Shown: positions 24,210 through 33,543, counted from the first letter of the stretch. The stretch: 64,000 nt of DNA from Enterobacter cloacae complex sp. ECNIH7 (GCF_002208095.1 NZ_CP017990.1:5022001-5086000), one strand, 5' to 3'. Notes: generated by a model not told the origin, from the letters alone. Numbers and translations: made by a program.

Positions 24210-24383
24210 GACTACCTCTGAACTTAGGAATGCAAAATTGAAATCTGTTGCCGGAAGAAACTTATCGACCAACGAATACTGCAAATAGTATATCAATCCC
24301 TTCCAGCTGAATTGATTCAGGTCAGACCAAACGGCGGTAATTTATACACAAAATGCTGGCCTGGCTCACTTTTTTACAACGAA

Positions 24384-25277
24384 TTACGAAAGCCCAACAT
24401 GACCGGGTACAACCGAACAGGGATCCTGGTGAATGATGACGTCTGAACCAGGAAAACGCTGCAAAATCGCCTGCTCGACCTGCTCAGCAATAACGTGAGC
24501 CTGAACCAGTGGCAGGTTGTCTTCCATTTCAATATGAATCTGAATAAAGCGGGTCGGCCCTGACTGCCGCGTTCGAAGATCGTGTGCACCGCTGACGCCG
24601 GGCCAGGAGGTCACGATAGAAAAAATTTCATTACGTTCTGAGTCCGGGAGGGCGCGGTCAAGCAGTGATTGCACCGCTTCATACCCCATCCGCAGGGCGC
24701 TATATAAAATATAGATACCAATCCCTAACGCAAATAACGCATCGGCGCGATGCCAGCCATACCAGGCCAGACCGAGCGCAATAAGAATAGCCCCATTCAT
24801 CATAACATCAGATTGATAATGAAGCATATCCGCCCGTACGGCCTGACTTTGCGTTTTGCGAACGACCCAGCGCTGGAACGTTACCAGAACAAGTGTGCAT
24901 ATAAGCGCAACGATCGTCACAACGACGCCGACGCCGGGATCGTTCATCGGTGTCGGCGAGACGAGATGCTGAATGCCGGTGAGAAACAGGAACAGCGCAG
25001 AACCGGATATAAACATACTTTGCGCCAGCGCGGCCAGCGACTCCGCTTTACCGTGCCCAAAGGTGTGCTCTTCATCCGCTGGCTGCAGCGAGTAACGCAC
25101 GACCAGCAGGTTGGTCAATGAGGCGGCAATGTCCATCAGCGAGTCCACCAGCGCCGCCAGAATACTGACCGAGCCGGTATACCACCAGGCAAAGATTTTA
25201 ATCAGTAACAGGCTGGAGGCCATGACGGTCGCCGCAATGGCGGCCCGGCTTACCAGTCTTCCATAGGATTGATTCAT
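24384..25277 (-). CDS. fieF: Ferrous-iron/zinc cation-diffusion efflux pump FieF (YiiP)
   Basis: FieF is a homodimeric CDF antiporter that exports Fe2+ and Zn2+ in exchange for protons. From the ATG at 25277 ([19 protein letters not shown]) the product is 297 aa. The transport-site residues are the Asp pair in [12 protein letters not shown] and the His/Asp pair in HYQSDVMMN. The cytoplasmic metal-binding domain follows, including [14 protein letters not shown]. The prophage is inserted 88 bp upstream of this start, so the upstream control region may have been altered. Confidence 0.96.
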   Translation of the reverse strand: MNQSYGRLVSRAAIAATVMASSLLLIKIFAWWYTGSVSILAALVDSLMDIAASLTNLLVVRYSLQPADEEHTFGHGKAESLAALAQSMFISGSALFLFLTGIQHLVSPTPMNDPGVGVVVTIVALICTLVLVTFQRWVVRKTQSQAVRADMLHYQSDVMMNGAILIALGLAWYGWHRADALFALGIGIYILYSALRMGYEAVQSLLDRALPDSERNEIFSIVTSWPGVSGAHDLRTRQSGPTRFIQIHIEMEDNLPLVQAHVIAEQVEQAILQRFPGSDVIIHQDPCSVVPGHVGLS

Positions 25278-25365
25278 AAACGCTCCTGTCATGTCATGCC
25301 GCTATTATAACGGAAGCATGGGGAGTCTAAGGATGAATAAACGGTTAACAGGGCGGATGCGGGGC

Positions 25366-25407
25366 AAAAAAAACCCCCACATCATGTGGGGGAAGACAGG
25401 GATGGTG
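25366..25407. other. attL core, left prophage boundary
   Basis: The 42 bp are identical to 58162-58203; the flanking bases differ at both ends. The core contains an eight-A run and the perfect hairpin CCCCCACA-TCA-TGTGGGGG. The hairpin is the cpxP terminator duplicated by the insertion. It also closes the leftward prophage transcripts before fieF. Confidence 0.93.
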
Positions 25408-25456
25408 AAGAAATCCGGCCAGTAACACAATGGAATAAAATGATTTATTCTAATCT

Positions 25457-25476
25457 TCGTCTACATTTTGACTACA
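25457..25476. promoter_or_regulatory. Pair of integrase arm-type sites, left arm
   Basis: Two direct repeats, TCGTCTACA and TTGACTACA, start 11 bp apart. They match the pair TTGTCTACA/TTGTCTACA, also 11 bp apart, on the right arm. The complement TGTAGACAA resembles the P2 Int arm consensus TGTGGACA. The role is inferred from position and pairing. Confidence 0.7.
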
Positions 25477-25483
25477 CTTCGAC

Positions 25484-25511
25484 AAAAAAAAGCCCCGTGC
25501 ATTACGGGGCT
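25484..25511 (-). terminator. Intrinsic terminator of the VasI-like gene
   Basis: AGCCCCGT-GCATT-ACGGGGCT hairpin with a run of eight T residues on the minus strand, about 10 bp after the stop of the VasI-like gene. Confidence 0.88.
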
Positions 25512-25521
25512 GCACACCGCA

Positions 25522-26154
25522 TTACTTCCATCCACACGCTTTTTGAAGTGGCTTCAATGCCTCTGACAGTCCAGCAACATCAAATGTCGCACTCACGGGA
25601 CTTTCATTGTAAGGCGTGATCTGAGTAAACATTGAGTTAGCCTGGCTCAGCGCCTTGACGAACTCGATGACATTGCCACGATAAAATACGGATTTGGTAT
25701 CGCTAGATATGTCCCATGTTTTCGTTTTTGCCTTCTGTTTATCCAAGCGAGATAACATCTGTGTTTCATTCAACCCAAGATAGGTATCCCAATTGAGGAA
25801 AAGTTCTGTTTTTTTCTCGCGGCAAGTGATGTAAAGACTTGGTGTGATCGATTCCCCAAACTGCGACCGGAAAGAATCATTAGCAGAAAGGCTAACATAA
25901 ACATTCTCTGAATCATCCACAGGTGAAGTTTTCGTGGATACCTGCCATTTTCCAACACCTACTACTGGCTTAGCCTCTTCGGCTACTTTCGGTGGAAGAA
26001 CCTTATCGTAACAAGCTAAACGCGCATCACTTTTTGCCTCGGATTGGCATTTCATTAAAGCGTCATTGTTAATATCGGCTTTAACTGGTTCTACCGCATA
26101 CGCTGTTGATACAGCAGAAGAGCAAAGCGCCAGAGCAATGATTATCTTTTTCAT
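25522..26154 (-). CDS. Secreted VasI-like protein (type VI secretion-associated family), phage accessory gene
   Basis: Predicted exported protein of 210 aa. Its signal peptide is MKKIIIALALCSSAVSTAYA. The mature part begins with a short domain ending SDARLACYDKVLP, typical of VasI-type proteins. It continues with WQVSTKTSPVDDSENVYVSL and a C-terminal block ending CGW. I recognise the family but its biochemical role is unclear. The start at 26154 has AAAGG 7 bp upstream; an ATG at 26169 overlapping the preceding gene's stop is the alternative. It lies outside the phage core between ogr and attL and is AT-richer (one 60-base line counted about 40% GC), so it is a likely lysogenic-conversion gene. 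Confidence 0.75.
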   Translation of the reverse strand: MKKIIIALALCSSAVSTAYAVEPVKADINNDALMKCQSEAKSDARLACYDKVLPPKVAEEAKPVVGVGKWQVSTKTSPVDDSENVYVSLSANDSFRSQFGESITPSLYITCREKKTELFLNWDTYLGLNETQMLSRLDKQKAKTKTWDISSDTKSVFYRGNVIEFVKALSQANSMFTQITPYNESPVSATFDVAGLSEALKPLQKACGWK

Positions 26155-26165
26155 ACCATTACCTT

Positions 26166-26498
26166 TCATGATTTCGGGCGGGTAAAGAAAACAAACATTC
26201 CGATAATGATATCGCCAATAACCCAGATGGTTCCCAGCATCATCATCCCCAGCCCCGTACCAATTGCGGCTCCGGCCCGTTCTGCGTCTGAGGCTGCGTT
26301 ATTGATAACGTCACTACTGCCGCCAGCCCCGGCAAAAATGCAATAGATCATAAAGATGTTAAACAGGATAAATATCCACTTAACGATCTTGCCAAAAAAT
26401 GAGCGCTTCGGCTTTCTGACCTGATGGCCGCAAGACGGGCATTTAAACGCTGAATCACTAATTTCTTTACTGCATTCCGGGCAGTTTACTAATGCCAT
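26166..26498 (-). CDS. Small zinc-ribbon membrane protein, phage accessory gene
   Basis: The 110-aa protein has an N-terminal zinc ribbon with two CX2C pairs (NCPECSKEI and KCPSCGHQV). A basic linker (RKPKRSFFGK) and two hydrophobic segments (about residues 37-56 and 77-103) follow. The function is unknown; zinc-ribbon plus membrane-span proteins are common accessory genes. The start at 26498 gives MALVNCPECSKEI; the upstream ATG at 26519 has a weaker ribosome site. Its stop overlaps the possible start of the VasI-like gene, so the two are one operon. Confidence 0.7.
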   Translation of the reverse strand: MALVNCPECSKEISDSAFKCPSCGHQVRKPKRSFFGKIVKWIFILFNIFMIYCIFAGAGGSSDVINNAASDAERAGAAIGTGLGMMMLGTIWVIGDIIIGMFVFFTRPKS

Positions 26499-26575
26499 TT
26501 TCCTAGACTCCATAGACATGGTTACATAACCGCCATAAAGCCTATCAGTTGATTTTGTTTGAATAAATAAAAATT

Positions 26576-26596
26576 AACCCGCCATATAGGCGGGTT
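26576..26596. terminator. Terminator after ogr
   Basis: AACCCGCC-ATATA-GGCGGGTT hairpin, followed on the minus strand by AATTTTTATTT. It separates ogr from the accessory pair, which therefore needs its own promoter. Confidence 0.8.
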
Positions 26597-26599
26597 ATT

Positions 26600-26842
26600 T
26601 TAGAGTGCCAGCGATAACTGATCTTCGCCGTGGTGACTTCGTGGAAAAGCTTCTTGTGGCACCATCGCGCCGGGCGCTGGCTGGGTCTGGTTTAGTGAAC
26701 CGTCTATTTCCGTCATGCTGGTGAAACAGTACCCGCACAACATATTTTGACACTGGTGATAGCTGCGCCGTACAAGCAAACTCAGCTCAACGCTGGTTCT
26801 GGTTTTTGCTATTGCACGGCAGCGAGGACAGCGCATTGCCAT
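26600..26842 (-). CDS. ogr: Late-gene transcription activator Ogr
   Basis: Ogr is a zinc-finger activator that contacts RNA polymerase alpha and turns on P2-type late promoters. The 80-aa product has the exact Ogr/Delta cysteine pattern C-X2-C-X22-C-X4-C (Cys5, Cys8, Cys31, Cys36) and the start MAMRCPRCRAIAKTRTS. It follows gene D, as in P2. Its targets are visible here as three TTGT-N12-ACAA boxes. Confidence 0.94.
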   Translation of the reverse strand: MAMRCPRCRAIAKTRTSVELSLLVRRSYHQCQNMLCGYCFTSMTEIDGSLNQTQPAPGAMVPQEAFPRSHHGEDQLSLAL

Positions 26843-26890
26843 ACGCGGGCCTCCTTTCAGGACTGGTTAATATCAACGCAAGTATAACGC

Positions 26891-28009
26891 TTAAGACGTT
26901 GAATCGTCACTCTCCGCTGTCCAGTCGTCGATTTTTACTTCCAGTTCCAGCGACGTGGTAAACCCTCCCCCACCAATATCGTGAACGCACCGCGTTATCG
27001 TCCAGTTCCCACTGTCAATCGTGGACTTAAAGCCGTAGACGCTGGCGGGCTGTTCCGGGTACAAATCTGCGCGGCCACGCGCCAGGGTGATGCTGAACGT
27101 CGCCGCTCCACGCTGCAACTCCCGCCACTTAGCCGCAGCGGCACGCTTCGCCGCCTTTTCCGTCTTGAAGGTTTTACGGATAACAAAAACGTTACCTTCG
27201 GCCCCGGCCAGATAATCACCCTCTTTTTTGCTGGATGCAGGCTCTTTCTTTTTGGCCTGGCTGGTTCGCCGCCTGCGGATTGTTTTCTTCACGGTAGTGG
27301 ATGGTTTTTTACCAAAGTTGAGATCAAGCCAGTATGCAGTTACGCCCGTGTACGCGTCGCGGTCGGCTACGTTAAAGCGATGTTTATCACCGCTTGACCG
27401 GACTATCTCGATCACCGGCAGCGGCTTGCCGCTCTGCGTCACTCCCTTACCTGGCGTGATAAACAGAAGCATACCGTTTTTAATGGTTGCCACCGCGCCC
27501 AGCATTTCGGCCATGCGCGTTAAGAAACTGATATCTGATTCACTCGTCTGATCGGCGTGGTCTATCTCAATCTTCGCCAGTTCTTCGCTGACACCCGCAC
27601 GCAGATCGTAGCGGCTGGCAATGCTGGCGACCACATCCCCCACGGTAATATCGTGCCAGCTATATTCCCTCTTCACGTTGAAGGTATCGCGGAAATCTGC
27701 GCTTCTGGCACTGATCGTTAGCTGGTCAGGCGGGCCAGCGTGTCCAATCTCGTCAACCGTATAGACGCCCTTAAAAACCAATGGATCATTATCCCAGCCC
27801 AGCGCCACCGATATCTTTGCGCCGCGTGGTGGTAATGCTACCTGCCCGTCTGCATCATCCAGAGTCAGATCCAGCGTGTCCGCTTCAAAGCCCCGGTTAT
27901 CTGTCAGGGAAAGAGAGATCAGCCGGTTATCCAGCGCCGTAAGCTGATTACCTTCAATTTCAATACTGAACGCCGGGCGCGGCGAATATCGGTTTTCTGT
28001 CGTGTCCAT
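26891..28009 (-). CDS. D: Tail hub protein gpD
   Basis: GpD is a baseplate hub protein, a structural homologue of T4 gp27. The 372-aa product includes PAFSIEIEGNQLTALDNRLISL at the N-terminus and the hub signature VGDVVASIASRYDLRAGVSEEL. A basic linker (TIRRRRTSQAKKKEPASSKK) sits near residue 250. In P2, D is last in the FETUD operon. Here it is on the opposite strand from FI-U and has its own ribosome site (AAGGGG) and a divergent Ogr box upstream. Confidence 0.92.
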   Translation of the reverse strand: MDTTENRYSPRPAFSIEIEGNQLTALDNRLISLSLTDNRGFEADTLDLTLDDADGQVALPPRGAKISVALGWDNDPLVFKGVYTVDEIGHAGPPDQLTISARSADFRDTFNVKREYSWHDITVGDVVASIASRYDLRAGVSEELAKIEIDHADQTSESDISFLTRMAEMLGAVATIKNGMLLFITPGKGVTQSGKPLPVIEIVRSSGDKHRFNVADRDAYTGVTAYWLDLNFGKKPSTTVKKTIRRRRTSQAKKKEPASSKKEGDYLAGAEGNVFVIRKTFKTEKAAKRAAAAKWRELQRGAATFSITLARGRADLYPEQPASVYGFKSTIDSGNWTITRCVHDIGGGGFTTSLELEVKIDDWTAESDDSTS

Positions 28010-28075
28010 ATCAACCCCTTCATCATGATGGGGTACATCGTCGCCACGCGCGCGCGCATGAACAACGCCCCGTCA

Positions 28076-28095
28076 TTGTTGCAGGTTGCTGACAA
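28076..28095. promoter_or_regulatory. Ogr box between D and FI (divergent late promoters)
   Basis: TTGT-N12-ACAA, the P2 late-activator dyad. Rightward, a -10-like TGATAT at 28131-28136 places the FI transcript start about 57 bp from the box centre, matching the -55 position known for P2. Leftward, TTGTTC followed by a (CG)n tract at 28047-28057 matches the layout at the V promoter, which suggests that gene D is also driven from this box. Confidence 0.82.
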
Positions 28096-28166
28096 CCCTT
28101 ATTCATCGCATCGGCCTGCCATTGCCGCAATGATATTCGCAGTCATTAAACTGGCGAGGCAAATAC

Positions 28167-29360
28167 ATGGCCACTAACTACCATCACGGTGTAACCGTCA
28201 CGGAAACCACCGACCTTAGCACGATGATCACTGACATTGATTCGGCGGTGATCGGCGTTGTCTGCACCGCTGATGATGCGGACGAAACAGCGTTCCCACT
28301 GGATACCCCTGTACTGATCACCCGCGTGGCTAACATGCTGGGCAAGGCAGGTAAAACCGGCACCCTGTTTACCACCCTGAAAGCGATTTCAGACCAGACC
28401 AGCCCGCAAACCATTGTGATCCGCGTTGCTGATGCTGCAAATATCGAACCGCCAGAAGGCGGCACCGCACAGACACAGGATCAACTGGTTATTGGCGGCA
28501 CCGATGCAAACGGACGCTTTACCGGCATGTACGCGCTGCTGTCTGCCGAAATGCGCGTAGGCGTACGTCCGCGCGTCCTGGCTGTTCCCGGTCTTGATAC
28601 GGAAGCGGTGGCCGCACAACTCGGCGTCATTGCCGAAAAGCTGCGCGCGTTTGCTTACGTGGCAGCGAACGGCTGCAACACCATCGCCGAAGTGAAGGAA
28701 TACCGCAAACAGTTCTCCCAGCGTGAAATGATGGTTATCTGGCCTAATTTCATCTGCTACGACACCAACGCCGGGGCGAATGCCACCGTGCCCGTGGGTG
28801 CCCATGCGGTTGGGATGCGCGCCAAAATCGACGCAACGCAGGGCTGGCATAAAACCATTTCCAACGTGCCCGTTAATAACGTGCTGGGGATGGATCGGGA
28901 TATCTATTTCACGTTGCAGGGCACCGATACCGACGCCGACGAACTGAACGCAGCAGGCGTTACCACGCTGATCAAGCAGGACGGCTACCGCATCTGGGGA
29001 TCGCGTACCTGCGACGCCGAAACGTATATCTTCGAAAGCTATACCCGAACCGCGCAGATCGTTGCGGATACCGTCGCCGAAGCCCATTTCGCCTATGTTG
29101 ATAAACCGCTTACCCCGTCGCTGGTAAAGGACATTGTGGACGGCATCAATAAGAAGCTGACCTCATATGTGACGGCTGGCAAGCTGCTGGGCGCCCGCTG
29201 CTGGTATGACCCGGAACCGAATACCTCGGAAACCCTGCGCAATGGTCAACTGACCATTAAGTACAACTACACCCCTGTTCCACCGCTGGAAAATCTCAGC
29301 CTGGTACAGGAGTTCACCGACGAATATTTCGCTACGTTTTCCAGCGCAGTGAATAACTAA
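28167..29360 (+). CDS. FI: Contractile tail sheath protein gpFI
   Basis: Major tail sheath subunit that contracts to drive the tube through the envelope. The 397-aa product is almost exactly the P2 length (396). It starts MATNYHHGVTVTETTDLSTMI and ends with the sheath-interlocking region PPLENLSLVQEFTDEYFATF. It is first in the rightward FI-FII-E-T-U block, 72 bp after an Ogr box. Confidence 0.95.
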   Translation: MATNYHHGVTVTETTDLSTMITDIDSAVIGVVCTADDADETAFPLDTPVLITRVANMLGKAGKTGTLFTTLKAISDQTSPQTIVIRVADAANIEPPEGGTAQTQDQLVIGGTDANGRFTGMYALLSAEMRVGVRPRVLAVPGLDTEAVAAQLGVIAEKLRAFAYVAANGCNTIAEVKEYRKQFSQREMMVIWPNFICYDTNAGANATVPVGAHAVGMRAKIDATQGWHKTISNVPVNNVLGMDRDIYFTLQGTDTDADELNAAGVTTLIKQDGYRIWGSRTCDAETYIFESYTRTAQIVADTVAEAHFAYVDKPLTPSLVKDIVDGINKKLTSYVTAGKLLGARCWYDPEPNTSETLRNGQLTIKYNYTPVPPLENLSLVQEFTDEYFATFSSAVNN

Positions 29361-29372
29361 CCGGGGGCGCTT

Positions 29373-29888
29373 ATGGCACTGCCTAAGAAACTCAAATATT
29401 TCAATATGTTCTTTGACGGGGATAACTACTTCGGCATGGTGCCGGAAATCACCCCCGCCAAACTCACCAAAAAAACCGAAGACTACCATGCGGGCGGTAT
29501 GCCGGGTTCGGTTGCGGTGGATCTGGGCTTCGACGCTGGCGCCCTGGATATGGATATCACGCTTGGCGGTCTGGATGCAGGATTGCTGAAAAAATGGGGC
29601 GTTACCACCGCTGACGGAATGCAAACACGTTTTGCTGGCTCTTATCAGGACGACGCGACCGGCGACGCCGTACCGTGCGAAATCCAGACGCGTGGTCGCT
29701 TCACTGAACTGGATCCCGGTTCGGCAAAAGTCGGGGATGACACTTCGCATAAGTACACCCTGAAAAACACGTATTACAAGCTGACCATCAACGGCGAAGA
29801 GATTATCGAAGTTGATGTGCTCAACATGATCTACAAAGTTGCCGGTGTGGATGTGCTGGAAAAACACCGCGCTAACATCGGCCTATAA
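29373..29888 (+). CDS. FII: Tail tube protein gpFII
   Basis: Inner tail-tube subunit. The 171-aa product (P2: 172) starts MALPKKLKYFNMFFDGDNYFG and contains AGGMPGSVAVDLGFDAGALD. It begins 12 bp after the FI stop and is followed by E, the conserved P2-type order. Confidence 0.95.
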   Translation: MALPKKLKYFNMFFDGDNYFGMVPEITPAKLTKKTEDYHAGGMPGSVAVDLGFDAGALDMDITLGGLDAGLLKKWGVTTADGMQTRFAGSYQDDATGDAVPCEIQTRGRFTELDPGSAKVGDDTSHKYTLKNTYYKLTINGEEIIEVDVLNMIYKVAGVDVLEKHRANIGL

Positions 29889-29902
29889 GGAAACCCGGCA
29901 CC

Positions 29903-30238
29903 ATGAGCAAAACCAAAGAAAACACCGTTATTCTTACCGCCCCTATTACGCGCGGTAAGACCAAAATCACCGAAGTGGCGATCACTTCCGTGCTTAAACA
30001 GGCTGGATCACTGCGCGGCTTAAAAGCCTATGACGTGCTGACGTCCAACTATGACGCGCTGGTTATTCTGCTTCCCCGCGTTACCGCTCCGGCATTAACC
30101 GCCGATGAGATTGCCCGAATGGATACCTGGGATTTTTGCCAGTTAGCCAACGCGGTGGTTGATTTTTTGCAACCCTCTTCGGATCTGACCGCGACGGATA
30201 CGGGCAACGAATCATCCGATGCCCCTGCGAACGCATAG
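29903..30238 (+). CDS. E: Tail assembly protein gpE (zero-frame product)
   Basis: Tail assembly chaperone, 111 aa, the counterpart of lambda gpG. The N-terminus is MSKTKENTVILTAPITRGKT. Codons GAT TTT TTG at 30161-30169 give a T TTT TTG slippery heptamer. A -1 shift there extends the protein into the E' frame to a predicted 153-aa gpE+E' (P2: 142). Both products are needed for tail assembly in P2. Confidence 0.92.
   Translation: MSKTKENTVILTAPITRGKTKITEVAITSVLKQAGSLRGLKAYDVLTSNYDALVILLPRVTAPALTADEIARMDTWDFCQLANAVVDFLQPSSDLTATDTGNESSDAPANA
30163..30169 (+). promoter_or_regulatory. Programmed -1 ribosomal frameshift site in gene E
   Basis: T TTT TTG in the correct phase for tandem slippage. 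After the shift the frame is open from 30169 through the E' ATG at 30247 to the stop at 30361-30363. The same heptamer is used in P2 gene E. Confidence 0.88.
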
Positions 30239-30363
30239 AAGACCTGATGGCAGATATCGCCGTCATATTCCACTGGCGGCCGGTAGAGATGGACGCCATG
30301 ACGGTACAGGAAATACTGTTATGGCGTGATCAGGCGGCTGCGCGCAGTGGTGGAGATCACTAA
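30169..30363 (+). CDS. E': gpE' frameshift extension
   Basis: The 64-codon open frame is reached by -1 frameshifting from gene E. It contains MADIAVIFHWRPVEMDAMT and ends ARSGGDH. The resemblance to P2 E' is in the FHW motif and in WRDQAAARSG. The coordinates include the part upstream of the internal ATG at 30247, which is read only in the fusion. It ends directly before the tape-measure start. Confidence 0.85.
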   Translation, partial: ATLFGSDRDGYGQRIIRCPCERIEDLMADIAVIFHWRPVEMDAMTVQEILLWRDQAAARSGGDH

Positions 30364-33300
30364 TGGCAGACCGCAATTTAAATATCAGGGTGGCATTCAG
30401 CGCCCTGAATAATATGTCCCGCCCTGTCAACGCGGCGCGCCAGAGTGCCGCCGCGCTGGCGTCTCAAATCAATCAAACCAAAACCAGCATTAAAGGGCTT
30501 GAGCGTCAGGCAACCAGCTTTGACCGCCTCACCGCAGCCAATAAAAAAACCACCGAACAACTGGCCCAGGCGAAAGAACAGGCCCGGCAAATGGCGGCGG
30601 CTTATGGCCCGTTACGCCAGCGCAGTGCCGAACAGGTTGCCGCCCTCAATCAGCAACGTGCAGCCATTCGCCAGTTAACCCAGCAGCAGAAAGGCGAGCA
30701 GACGCAACTTAACCAGTTGCGCGCCAGCTTCTACAGCGAAGGCATTGCGATCAGCAGTGCCAGCCGGGCGACGGAACAGATCAGCCAGCGCACCGCGCAA
30801 TACAACCGCCAGCTTGCCGAACAGCAGCGACGGCTTGACGCTGTTAACCAGGCGCAGGCCCGTTACAGCCGCGCCAAAGAAACCGGCGAAAAGATGATGA
30901 GCGGGGGAATGAAAACCGCCGCCGTGGGTGCGGCAACCCTCGCACCTGTCGCCGCTGCGGTGAAATCCTACAGCAGTCTTGAAGACGCGATGAAGGGCGT
31001 AGCCAAACAGGTAAACGGCTTGCGTGACGACAGCGGCAACCGCACCCCGCAATATGAAGAAATGCAGCGGGCGATCATGGATGCCAGCGAAAAGCTGCCA
31101 ATGGCAAACGGTGCTGTTGACTATGCCGCACTGGTCGAAGGCGGCGCACGTATGGGCGTCGCAAACAGCGATGATCCGTGGGAAAAACAAAAAGCCGATC
31201 TGCTGTCTTTCGCCAGCATGGCGGCAAAGGCTTCTGTTGCCTTCGAACTTCCCGCCGACCAGCTTTCTGAAAGTCTCGGTAAGATTGCTGGGCTGTATAA
31301 AATCCCTACCCAAAACATTGAACAGTTAGGCGACGCCATAAACTACCTGGACGATAACGCGAAGTCGAAAGGCTCCGATATTATCGACGTGCTCCAGCGC
31401 GTTGGCGGACTAGCCAGCCAACTGGATTACAAGCAAGCCGCCGCGCTGGGTTCCACCTTTCTGACGCTCGGCACCCCTGCCGAAGTTGCCGCCAGCGCCA
31501 CCAATGCAATGGTGCGCGAACTCTCAATCGCTACGGTTCAGGGCAAAAACTTTATGCAGGGTCTGGACGCCCTCGGCCTCAGCGCCGAAAAAGTTCAGAA
31601 GAGCATGTCAGTGGACGCAATGGGCACAATCATTTCAGTGCTGGAAGCGTCCAAAAAACTAGCCCCTGATCAACAGGTAGCCAACCTTACCCAAATTTTC
31701 GGCAAAGAGTTCGGCGATGATGCGCAGAAACTTGCCAACAACCTGCCAGAACTACGCCGCCAGATAGAATTGACGCAGGGCGCAGCCGCTAAAGGTTCCA
31801 TGAATCGGGAATCTGATATCAATAAAGCCTCCCTTTCTGCTCAATGGCAACTGACCAAAACCGGCGCGGTTAACGCATTCAGTTCAGCAGGGGAAACACT
31901 CCGCGAACCGCTGATGGATATCATGCTTACCGTCAGTAAGGTGGTTGGCAGCGTCCGCCGCTGGGTTGAGGCTAACCCGGCGCTGGTTGGCTCAATCATG
32001 AAAGTCACCGCTGCCATAGGCGCGTTGCTGGTTGTCGTGGGCGGCCTGATGCTGTCCATCGGCGCAGTGCTCGGCCCGATGGCGCTTGTACGCCTCAGCT
32101 TCACCACGCTGGCTGGCTCCGGTGGGGTAACTCCACTCATAGGCTCGCTGGGAAAATTATCCAGCACATTACGGGGGCTGATCCCCTCACTATCTGGCGT
32201 GGGCCGAAGCATTAAAGACTGGCCTGCCCTCTTCCGGTCTGCTGCGTCTGGCATTACCCAATTTAGCAAACAAGCTATTGGCGGGTTAAACACAGCGTTA
32301 ATGGCACTTTCACGCGGTGCAGTTGTTGCCGGACAGGGGCTATTTACCCTATTCACAAGGCCTATGACGGCTATAACCTGGCTTGGTAATGGCCTCAGAA
32401 CTCTGGCAACCTCCGGTTTCGGCGCTTTGTTGAACGTTGGACGCACCGTAATGATGGCGTTGGGTGGCGGGTTATCATTACTTCTTAGCCCTATTGGAAT
32501 ACTGGTAATCGCTTTATCAGCAGCCGCGATCGCCGTTATTAAATTCTGGGAACCTATAAAAGCCTTTTTCACTGGCTTTTACACCGGGTTAATGAGTGGC
32601 TTACAGCCTTTAACCGCAGCATTTAGCACAGCCTTTGCACCACTGGCCCCACTCTTTGACTCTATCGGTAATGCTGTCGGTGGCGTCTGGGAGTGGTTCA
32701 CAAAACTATTCGAACCTATCCAGTTCTCCAGCGAAGCGCTGGCCTCCTGCACCAGTGCCGGGGAAACGTTCGGTAAGGTTGTCGGTAACGCTCTATCTGC
32801 ATTAACACCAATAATCGAAGGAATAGCGCGCGGTATAGGATGGGTACTGGAAAAACTCGGCGCCATCCCCGACGCAACAAAAGCAGCGCAGCAAGCTGCG
32901 GAAAGTATGCACAAAGACCCTGTTGTCTGGGAGTGGGATCCGCAGCAAAAGAAAATGGTTAAAAAGGGTTGGAACTGGTCGCCGAAAGACGATCAGCAGA
33001 AGAAAACCAACCAGAAGCAACAGCAGTCCATTGACCAGCAGAAAAAGCAGGAAAGCTTAATTAACTCGCTCAAGGGCCCAGCCAACATCGTGCCGAAGAT
33101 GAGCAGCAGCCTGGACAAAATCGCCACCAATACCACGGAGAAGAAAGACGGCCCCGGCGAAATCGTCTTCAAGAATAAGCAGCCCTATATCCCGATCCGT
33201 GGCGGATATTCGGAACCGCTTAAGCAGGCGCAGCGCCAGCTACCATCCCTTACGGATTGGGTGACGCAGCAGGCCGGATCGCTGATCGCTTCCGTTACGC

Positions 33301-33533
33301 CGTGGCAGGTTGAGAAGCCCGCCGCACGGGTGCCCGTTTCGGCGTCGCCGTCTGCGGCTTCCGTCGCTGCGCTGATGCCTGCACCGGGTGGCGATGTATA
33401 TAACCTTAACTTCGACTTTAGCGGCCAGAAACTGGATGAAGAAACCATTATCAGGCGCGTGCGCGAAGAACTTGCGTTAGCGAAGCAGCAGGCCGACCGG
33501 CGCAAGCGTTCCCAACTGACCGATCACGTCTAA
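30363..33533 (+). CDS. T: Tail tape-measure protein gpT
   Basis: Determines tail length and lies inside the tube. The 1056-aa product is longer than P2 gpT (815 aa), which predicts a longer tail if the usual length rule holds. Residues about 20-170 are a long Gln/Ala-rich coiled coil. The TMP core contains SYSSLEDAMKGVAKQVNGLR. Several hydrophobic helices lie at about residues 540-760. The C-terminus resembles P2 in DVYNLNFDFSGQKLDEETI. Confidence 0.93.
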   Translation: MADRNLNIRVAFSALNNMSRPVNAARQSAAALASQINQTKTSIKGLERQATSFDRLTAANKKTTEQLAQAKEQARQMAAAYGPLRQRSAEQVAALNQQRAAIRQLTQQQKGEQTQLNQLRASFYSEGIAISSASRATEQISQRTAQYNRQLAEQQRRLDAVNQAQARYSRAKETGEKMMSGGMKTAAVGAATLAPVAAAVKSYSSLEDAMKGVAKQVNGLRDDSGNRTPQYEEMQRAIMDASEKLPMANGAVDYAALVEGGARMGVANSDDPWEKQKADLLSFASMAAKASVAFELPADQLSESLGKIAGLYKIPTQNIEQLGDAINYLDDNAKSKGSDIIDVLQRVGGLASQLDYKQAAALGSTFLTLGTPAEVAASATNAMVRELSIATVQGKNFMQGLDALGLSAEKVQKSMSVDAMGTIISVLEASKKLAPDQQVANLTQIFGKEFGDDAQKLANNLPELRRQIELTQGAAAKGSMNRESDINKASLSAQWQLTKTGAVNAFSSAGETLREPLMDIMLTVSKVVGSVRRWVEANPALVGSIMKVTAAIGALLVVVGGLMLSIGAVLGPMALVRLSFTTLAGSGGVTPLIGSLGKLSSTLRGLIPSLSGVGRSIKDWPALFRSAASGITQFSKQAIGGLNTALMALSRGAVVAGQGLFTLFTRPMTAITWLGNGLRTLATSGFGALLNVGRTVMMALGGGLSLLLSPIGILVIALSAAAIAVIKFWEPIKAFFTGFYTGLMSGLQPLTAAFSTAFAPLAPLFDSIGNAVGGVWEWFTKLFEPIQFSSEALASCTSAGETFGKVVGNALSALTPIIEGIARGIGWVLEKLGAIPDATKAAQQAAESMHKDPVVWEWDPQQKKMVKKGWNWSPKDDQQKKTNQKQQQSIDQQKKQESLINSLKGPANIVPKMSSSLDKIATNTTEKKDGPGEIVFKNKQPYIPIRGGYSEPLKQAQRQLPSLTDWVTQQAGSLIASVTPWQVEKPAARVPVSASPSAASVAALMPAPGGDVYNLNFDFSGQKLDEETIIRRVREELALAKQQADRRKRSQLTDHV

Positions 33534-33543
33534 GGGCAATATC

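Noticed and set aside
25366..25407. tRNA-gene target for the prophage
   Set aside because: The core is a terminator hairpin with an A/T run; no tRNA cloverleaf could be drawn at either boundary.
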